A DNA stretch of 64,000 nt from Usnea hakonensis (lineage: Eukaryota > Ascomycota > Lecanoromycetes > Lecanorales > Parmeliaceae): contig BLJB01000056.1 in assembly GCA_013423325.1 (NCBI GenBank), positions 62,001-126,000 on the forward strand, in the 5' to 3' direction. Below, piece by piece: positions 35,301 through 44,300 of this stretch (its first letter is position 1; each line of letters starts with the position of its first letter). The notes below the pieces were generated by a model, which was not told the DNA's origin, did not search any database, and was given only the letters and a program-made list of their open reading frames with translations. The translations under genes were made by a program, and so were the position numbers.

Positions 35301-38300
35301 ATTATAGCGCTGCTGAAGTTTTGATGTTCTATCATGCACCCTTTCGGAGTTCCTGTGCTTCCAGAGGTGAATATCACGTATAGCAGGTCAGTTGGTTTGA
35401 CCACTGGCAGCCTTTGCTCAACGGGTGAGATTTTCTTCTCCTTCCAGCCACGCACGACATCCGTGTGAGGGCCTATGATGAGTATCTCCTTCACCAACCG
35501 TGATGAAAGCTCTGCATTCGCGGCCGAGGAAAGGATCAAGAAAGGCCGGACTCGCGACAATATCGCCTCAAGACGTAGGGTTGGCAACGCAGGATCTAGC
35601 AAGAGTCCAGCGCCACCAGCTTTCACTACGCTCAAAAAGGCGATTGGCATCCATATTGACTTCTCAAAGCACAGTGGAACAATCGTATTTTGCTCGACCC
35701 CAATGTCGATCAAATGAGATGCAATGACGCTAGAGAGTCTGTCTAGCTGTTCATAAGACACCTCTCCATCCCAGGCAGAGACCGCGACAGAGCCCGGCTG
35801 ATTTCGTGCAACCTCAGCAATTATTTCATGCACACAGAGCGTATTGGTCCTGAGAGCCTTGGAGTTCCACTTCCAACACTGATTGAGGTCCGCGTCCGTC
35901 ATCATGCTGACTTGGGAAACAGGAATCTCATTCAAGTCCTGCCACGCGCAAAGCTGTCCCAGTACCTGCCCAAAATGCTGTGCCATGCGACGGATGGCTT
36001 CATGCTCGATTATGCGGGAGTCGAAGCTGAACTCCACGTGCAGATGGTTTGCACCAACAGTGCACACCATCATCAACGCATACACATTGAAGTCATCATA
36101 GCGGCTGCTTTGAGGCTTAGGTGACGAAGTAGAAACAAACAGCGAGCTGTCTCCAACGCCCACCTCCTGCGGCTGCACCACCAACATCGTCTGGAACCGA
36201 CACGCCTGTCGGGCTTCCTCGCTCAGCCGAGCTATCTTCGACAGTCCGGTGTGTTCGTACCGGATCATCTCCGTCGCTTGATCTTGCAAGCCGCGCAATA
36301 ATCCGTGACACAGCTGCCCGTCATGAATTTTCACCCGGACGGGCACAGCAGAAATAGTTGGGCCCGCGAGTCGCTCGATGCCTGCAACGGGCGCTTTGCG
36401 GCCCATGCCAATCGTTCCGAACACCACATCCGGAGCACTTGTGTATCGCGAGCATACGATGGCCCATGCTGCGCGAATTACTGTCGAAGGAGTGAAGTCA
36501 TCGACCCGCCAGGCTACATTTGTTACTGTATGCGTGATAGCAGAGGTAGCTTTTGGTTGGTATGTCATGGATGGGAGAGCAGGAAATTGGGGTGCTTCCA
36601 AGGACTCGAACTGGGTTTTCCAAAACGTAGATTCCCTTTCCTTGTCTTGATTTGATATGTATTTGACGAAAGACTGAAACGGCCAAAGGCGAAGAGACGT
36701 CCTGCCGTGGAAAAGGCTTTCCAAAGTCTCGAGAATGAGAGCGATTGTCACGCCATCGTATACAGAATGATGCATCGTCAATGCAAAACAGAAGCCTCGG
36801 TCATTGCCGTCTGGAACGTTGGAGACTGGGAACAATCCACATCGCATGAGAGGCGATCCCAAACCGATAGGCGGCTCTCGTTCTTTCGCCAAGTAATCAT
36901 CCAGATTTTCTGCCGCTGTCCAACAAGTCATGGCTCCAACGACCGCTTGAACCAACCCTTGACCTGGTAGATCCACGATCCGTATCCGCAAAATGGGAGT
37001 CCTGGAGACGACTTCTTCCCAAACGTCTCTGAAACGATCGACGTCGACGGAAGGCGACAGCTTCATCACATTGCGACCAATGTAGGCCCCCGGCCGCTTC
37101 AAGCTTAGAGACAAAAGACCTTCTTGCAGTGGCGTGCAGGGAAACAAGTCCTCGACGTCATCAGGGCTCACACCGCACAGAGACGCTGCACACTGGCGTT
37201 TCTGCTCGAGATGTGATTCACCTCCCAGAAGCTCAAAGGGGCGAATCCCCTCTTCATCGGCGCTGTCTTGATTCTTCAGGCACTTTGCCATCTGACTGAA
37301 TTTGGGGCACTGAAAGATATCGAACACCGTGAGCAAAAGACCCTGCTGCCGAGCCATTCCGACCAAGCGCATCGCCTGTATGGAGTCTCCTCTTTGCAGA
37401 AAACTGTCGTTTGCAGAAATACTATCAGCATCTATTTGAAGGACCGAGGACCACATCTCGCGAAGAGTTCTCTCTGCAATCGTCACGGGCTCCTGCCGTC
37501 TACCGTAGCATTGTTGAGGAGGCTGGAATGATGCTCCCATCTCTCGGAGTCGGATTCTGTCCCGCTTGCCCGTCGAAGTCATTGGGATAGATGGAATAGG
37601 TATGTAGAAACTAGGGACCGAATGCCAGGGTAGTAACAGGCTTAGTTTATCACCAAGACTCGCAGTCATGTCCTCCACATCGAGACGAGAAATCTCCTGT
37701 CCTTCGGAAAACGAAAGGAATGCGACAAGGGTAGGATCACAGCTACCCCTGGCAGTGATGATCTCCGCAACCACTTCGAGATCACCGTGGTGAGAGAGAC
37801 ACTGATATATGTGATGCTCTACTACTTCTGGGGCAACCAGATTGCCCCGAATCTTGAACAAAGTATCTTTTCTTCGGATGTATTCGAGATCGCCGTTGGG
37901 CCTGCATTTGGCCAGATCGCCGGTAAGGTAGATTTGATTCCGTCCAGGGGTCGCTGCTACCGCCTGCCTGCGAGAAAGGAAAGACGGATTGTCGCGAAAG
38001 GACTTCATGGTCAGGTTGCGGTTTCCCAGGTAACATTCGGCACGCGCGGGTCCTTCAAGCGCAATTTCACCCAATGCACCCCAAGGGACAAGGTTGTTGT
38101 GATTCTTTGGGTGGACAAGCCAGCACCGAGATGATGCACTTGAGTTTGACCGTCCTATTCCACCACTACGCCATGACTCCTCGTCCACTGCGCTGAATGC
38201 AGCAGAAGAGTGTTCACAAGGGCCATACCAGTTGAGAAGACGACACTTACGCTTCCAGCGAGCGACTTCATCTTCCCCCAGCTTCTCACCGCAGAAGCAG

Positions 38301-41300
38301 ATGGTTTTCAAGCAAGGTACCTCTTCCGGCCGTAGGAGCTTGGCTGTTGATGGAGTGAGGCAAATAAAATCACAATCGAAGCGTCGGACAGCCTGCGTAA
38401 GTTTGTCTAATCGTTCCGACTCAGAAGGGATACATAAACATCCGCCCTGAGCGAGCGTGGCTACCATCTCTATGGTACACGTATCGAAATTGTGGGACGC
38501 GAATTGAAACACGCGGCTGACTTCATTGATTAATACAGCTTTCACGAACGCCTTCACATTAGCCGCAAGGGTTCTGTGACTCCATAGAATTCGTTTTGGC
38601 TCGCCTGTACTACCGGATGATAGTAACAGTGCCGCAGGGTCGTTCATACCTAGCCTGGGCAATTGCTCATCTGCAAGTTGCTGGCCCAAATTCTCGTCTA
38701 TGGTCTGCTGAATGGTAAAGGAGCGAATGCCACAGTGTCCCAATGCATCCACGTGAGAGGTTTGGAGAACCAGCGCAAAGCAGACATTGACAGAGCTAAA
38801 AAGAGACCCTGGATTTTTCTCTAAAAGCCCTGCTGTTTGCAACAAGCATATACCTCCCGCCTTCAAAATAGCAAGCTGCGCAACAGGAGTCCACTTGGAC
38901 TTGTCCAGGCAAAGCCCAACTATAGACCCTTGTTTCAGACCCAAATTGACCAATCTCTGAGTAATGACACCGGACAGCTCATCCACTTGATGATAAGTAA
39001 ACTTCCCATCATGTGCATCGACAGCTATGGCGCTGGGTCGCGTCTTCGCCATGTTGCTAATCAAATCCTGTACGCATACAGTGGGCTCTTCAGGGCTCTC
39101 TGCATTTTGGTTCCAGAAGACTTCAATATCGGCATCGCTGGCAGTCTGGACATCTTTGACCTTGGTCGTGGCCGTGTGCTCCATACACATTTGCCGCAAG
39201 ACCTTCTCGAATTGATACGCGATTCGCTGGGTTTCCATGGGCTCAAGAATTCGATCGTCGTAGCTCATCCTTAGACAGAGGCCTGATGGGGATAATTCAC
39301 AGATGAGCATTAAGGCATAAGTATTGAAAGGATCGGTGCCTCTCGTGTCAATGTTTGAAGCGAAAGTGCGAGCTTTGAATAATAAACTGTCTTCATTGAG
39401 GCTTTTCCCTTCAGCTACTGGCTGCACCACGAGCAGAGTTTGAAAAAGGGGATCTTTCACGCGTCCACTGGCATGTTGAATATTTCGCAGCCCGTACTGC
39501 TCAAAAGGTGTCATGGCCAAGGTTTGACGCTGAACTCGCGCTTGCAATTCGCCGATTGTTTCGTCGCCATTGAGAGTAATGGCGATTGGCACGGACGAAA
39601 TGGTAGGGCCGATACAATTCAAGACGCCTCTTATGTCCACCTGTCTTCCGCTCACGGTTGCGCCGAAGACAATGCTGTCTGAAGCCGTGTATGCAGCTGC
39701 TAATATAGCCCAAGCTGACCGTATGATCGTTGAGGGCGTCATCTCACTCCGTGGCCAATCTAAGAGGATAGAGTGCTGCATATTTTTGTTCGCTAGCGGC
39801 TCATATCGTGGAGATGGCACGGCAGGGAATTGTGTGAGCTCTGTGTTCATCAGTTCTTGACGCCAAAATGTGGCTGCTTTCTCTCCGTCGACTTTGGTCA
39901 AATGCTGGATGAAATTCTGGAAAGGTGTGATAAGCATGCCTGTCTTGCACATATATTGTGCTTCGACCTCATCTAGGATCATTTGAAGGACATTACCGTC
40001 ATAGAGACAGTGATGAATGGTAAGGATAAAATGCTTGGAAATGACAGCAGCCCGACAGAGCTCTGTTGTCAGGCCCATTGGTTCACATTCGTCTTCGCGT
40101 ATATAAATGTCAATATTGTCCCCAGATCGCTCTTTCAAATGACCGAGCACGACCTGGACCAGACCTTGTCCCTGTATATCCACGACTCGCGTCCTCAGGA
40201 TGGGGAATCTGTCAACTGTGCTTCGCCATGCTCTTTGTAAGCGGTCAGGATCGATGCTATCTTGGAGTCGGAGGATACTGCGTGATACGTATTGGCCAGA
40301 CCGCCTCGCTGTCATCGCAAGCAGACCTTCCTGAAGCGCTGTGCAAGGATAGATGTCAACGACTTGCGAAGCTGAGACATGGCAGAGTCGAGCCGCGTAC
40401 TGTTGGGCTTCGCTTCGACTAACTTTCGGACGAAGAAGCGAAAAAGGGGCAGGCGTCATGTCTTCTGGTGAGGGAGAAGTTTCTTTGACTACCTCCGCCA
40501 TCCGGCTGAGTCGTGGAAACGCAAAGACATCTGCAACGGTCAATGAAAGCCCCTGATCATACGCCACTGCGACGAGTCGCATTGCACCAATGGAGTCTCC
40601 CCCCAGTTGAAGGAAACTATCTTCAGAGAAGATTGCTTCTCGCTCGATGCCAATAATCTCCGCCCAGAGTCCTTGCAGTCGTTTTTCAATATCAGTTGAA
40701 GGTTTTTTCCCTTCGCGTCGAGAAGGTTGCATCTTTGCCAACTGCCCGTGAGTGAACGAGCTTCCGATTTGGCGTAAACGCCGTCGGTCAGTTTTTCCTG
40801 CATGAGTCAAGGGAATCTTTGCAATGGGAACATAGAGCTTGGGAATCAGATACGGAGGTAGTGTTCTCAACAAAGTTTCCTCGATATCATCAACTGGCAA
40901 AAGTTGCTTGACAGCCACTTCGACATCCTCTCCAGAACACTCTGCTACGCCTGCTGGCTTAGCGAAAAGAGCCAAGGTCTCGTTGGTGCTCATGGCTGGA
41001 CAGAATATCTCTGCGACCACTGTAGCTTCAATCTTCCCAGATAAAGCCGGTTGCACCCGATTTTCTATCTCGCCCAAGTCCACTCTGCGTCCGTGCAGTT
41101 TCCTCTCGGAATCCTTGCCACGACCAATGATGATCAGCCTGCCGTCTCCATCATACTTGACAAGATCTCCTGTCCTGTAAATTTTCCCACTGCGTCCACG
41201 AATCCCAGCGTGGCCACGCCGTAGCCATGGCGGAGACACGAAAGCCTTTTGGTTGAGCGCTTGAGCAGTCTTACCAACGTATCCTGCAGCGAGAATGGGG

Positions 41301-44300
41301 CCTTCTACACATAGCTCGGCGATAGCACCGACAGGAGCGAGTCTTTCATGATCTTGGGGATCGACAAGCCAACCTAAAGCATGTGAGCCTTCACCGATAA
41401 AGCCCGGCTTCCAGGTGGGTTCTCGAACGATGTAGGAAGTTGCCACGGCGGCTTCAGCGGGCCCATACCAGTTGTGGAAGAAGCTCACACCTTTCATCCA
41501 TTTCAGCGCCGTCCTTTCATGTAACATCTCACCCGCGCAGACTAGTGTCTTTAACAGTGGCACTTCCACAGGGGAAAGGGTTTCAGCAACAGACGGTGTG
41601 AGACAAATCCAATTGGCGGTTGTGTGGTTGATAGCTGCCGCGAGACGGTTCAGCCTGTCCGATCCTGTTGGAACGCACAAGCAGCCCCCAATCGAGAGCG
41701 TGGCAAATGTTTCCAGATTACTCACGTCGTACTCGTAATCAGAGAACTGAAAGACTCTGCTCTCAGCAGTGAGACCGAAACTCGCATTGAGCGCCTGGAT
41801 GTTGCTGGACACGGTGCCATGGCTCCACAATATGCCCTTCGCTGCTCCCGTCGATCCTGAAGTGAAGAGTATCACAGCAGGGTCGGAGAGTTCATTCGTG
41901 GGAAATGATGTCAGACAGGCTGTATTTGCTTCATTTAGAGATTCAACGAGCTCGCTGATATGAACGATAGGCACTAGGCTATAGAAAGGGGACGACTCGA
42001 GTGCCACCGATGTTATCGCTAACTTCGGCTGCAAAGTCGTCATCAGTTCCTGAGCATCATATGTGGACGAGATGGCAGAAAGTGGCAGCGCCGTCGCTCC
42101 CGTCCTGAGGACTGCGACCATCAAGACTGCCATCCATGCGGACTTCTCCAGAGACAGTAGGACGATACTTCCCACGCCGATGCCTCTCTGCTGAAGCCGG
42201 TATGCGAGGCAGCGCGACAACTCTTGTAGCTGTTTGTAAGATATGCTCTTGTCCCAGGCGCTGATAGCAGGAGAGTCTGGCCGTTCCATCGCATGCTCAT
42301 CAATCGATGTCACGACAGGCTTCAGGAACATCTCAGAAAAACATTTGTTGTGCTCCCACATACTGCTAAGGTCTTGATCGCTGACCAATGTAAGTTCACG
42401 TAATCGCGACTGCTGACACTGCTCGGAGAATAGTTGTCGCATCACAATCTCAAGCTGTTGAGCAAGCCGAAGCACTTGTTGCTCGTGGATAGCCCCAGGA
42501 TCATGGTTGATCTTTAGAGTGAGTCCGTCAACTTCCAGTTGGCATATGACCAACATCGCATATGAATTGTAGATACCCATGGCGTCCGCGTCCGCTTCTA
42601 CGACTCCTTGGTTTGAGATTGACACTGGCTTAGCAAAAAGACCAGATCCTTGGAGGCTTCCACTTCGGACCACTGGTTGGATCACGAGCAGGAATTGGAA
42701 CTCACTGGCATCCCGGAGAATCGGACTGATACTCCGGATCCGCTGTAGACCATATTGCTCATGTTCTGCAATCTCTACGGCTTGGCCCTGCATCTGTTCC
42801 TCGAGCTGCGCCACGGTCTGGTGCCATTCTAATTTGACTCGTACAGGTGTCGTCGCAATGGTAGGGCCTGCGATGTGTTCAATGTTGAGGATAGAAGCTT
42901 GTCTGCCGCTCGTCGTTGCTCCGAAAATGATATCATTTGAATTTGTGTATGAAGCCAACAAAATTGCAGTCGCCGAACGGATCACACTTGACGGTGCAAA
43001 GCGCGTCCGTGACCATTGCAGATGAGGTATTCTGTATTCGAAGTCCTTCTTCGGCTGGGTATTGTAATTGGAGGACGGGAAAACCGAAGCTTTTGGGCCA
43101 GCAAGCTGGGATTGCCAGAAGTCGGCGGCTGCTGGGCTATCCCGATTCAAGACATGCTTGACAAAGGGTTGAAAAAGAGCCAGGCGAATAGCCATGGACT
43201 GGACGCCACGATAAATTTCTTCCACTGCATCCAGAATGAGCTTCATGCACCACCCATCAAAGACAGCATGATGAATGTCAAGACAGAAAAGCAATTGGTC
43301 ATCTTGAATCAAGCCTGCTCGGCATAATGGCTTTCCCAGGGTCATTGGCTGCTCATCTTCTATGAAGGAACTCAATTTCAAATTAGCATTTCGTGCTAGT
43401 GGACTTCTCAACACCACCTGGACGACCCCTTCTCCGGACAGATTGACGATTCGTGTTCGAAGGATCGGAGTTCGGACGACAACCTCATTCCACGCATCTT
43501 CAAATCTGGCTTTATCCAGGTACTTGGGCAATATGAACGCCCTTCTTGACACATACTCACCTGACTTTTTGGCTGTCATCGCAAGCATTCCTTCTTGGAG
43601 CGGCGTGCAGGGATACATGTCTTCTATTTCAGAAATTTCAACATTACACGACCTCGCAGCCGCCCGACGCAGGCGCATCTCGTCGTCTCCACTTTTTAAC
43701 AAGGAGAACGGCGCAATAGATCCGTCAAAAGCAGAAAAGTCGTGGAATTTGGCCGTTCGAGCCAGATCGCTCAGCTTCGGTGTTCTAAAGATATCCGCGA
43801 CGGTGAGCAATAGATTCTCTTTACGGGCTGACGCGACCATGAATATGGCCGCCACTGAATCGCCGCCTTTCTGAAAGAAACTGTCTGTGATACTCAGTGA
43901 AGCAATGTCCAAGTTCAAAATTGAAGCCCAGATGTGGCGCAGACGGTGTTCCATCTCATTGGTAGGCTCGCAGTGCTCCGGGGCTAAGATCAAGACTGAT
44001 TGCAATTCCAGGACCCTCGCCCAAGACAAGCCATTTGCCCACTCTCGAAGCCGCCGGCGGTCTGTCTTACCTGTGGATGCAAGTGGTATTTGTTCAATAG
44101 GAATGAAGAGCGTCGGGATCATGAAATATGGCAAGACTTTGGATAGTCTCTCGGCTAGATTACGTATGGATGTCCTGATCATCTCAATGTTGTGGCCGTC
44201 GGTCTGTACGAATAAACTCAACGAAGGATCCTTGCTGTCTGTAGGATGGACTACATCCGCAATGAGAGGCAGATCGTGAATCATGCAGGCACGCACATGA

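Noticed and set aside
29528..44279. Plus-strand frames of 100-220 codons opposite the NRPS
   Set aside because: Antisense shadows of the conserved NRPS coding sequence.
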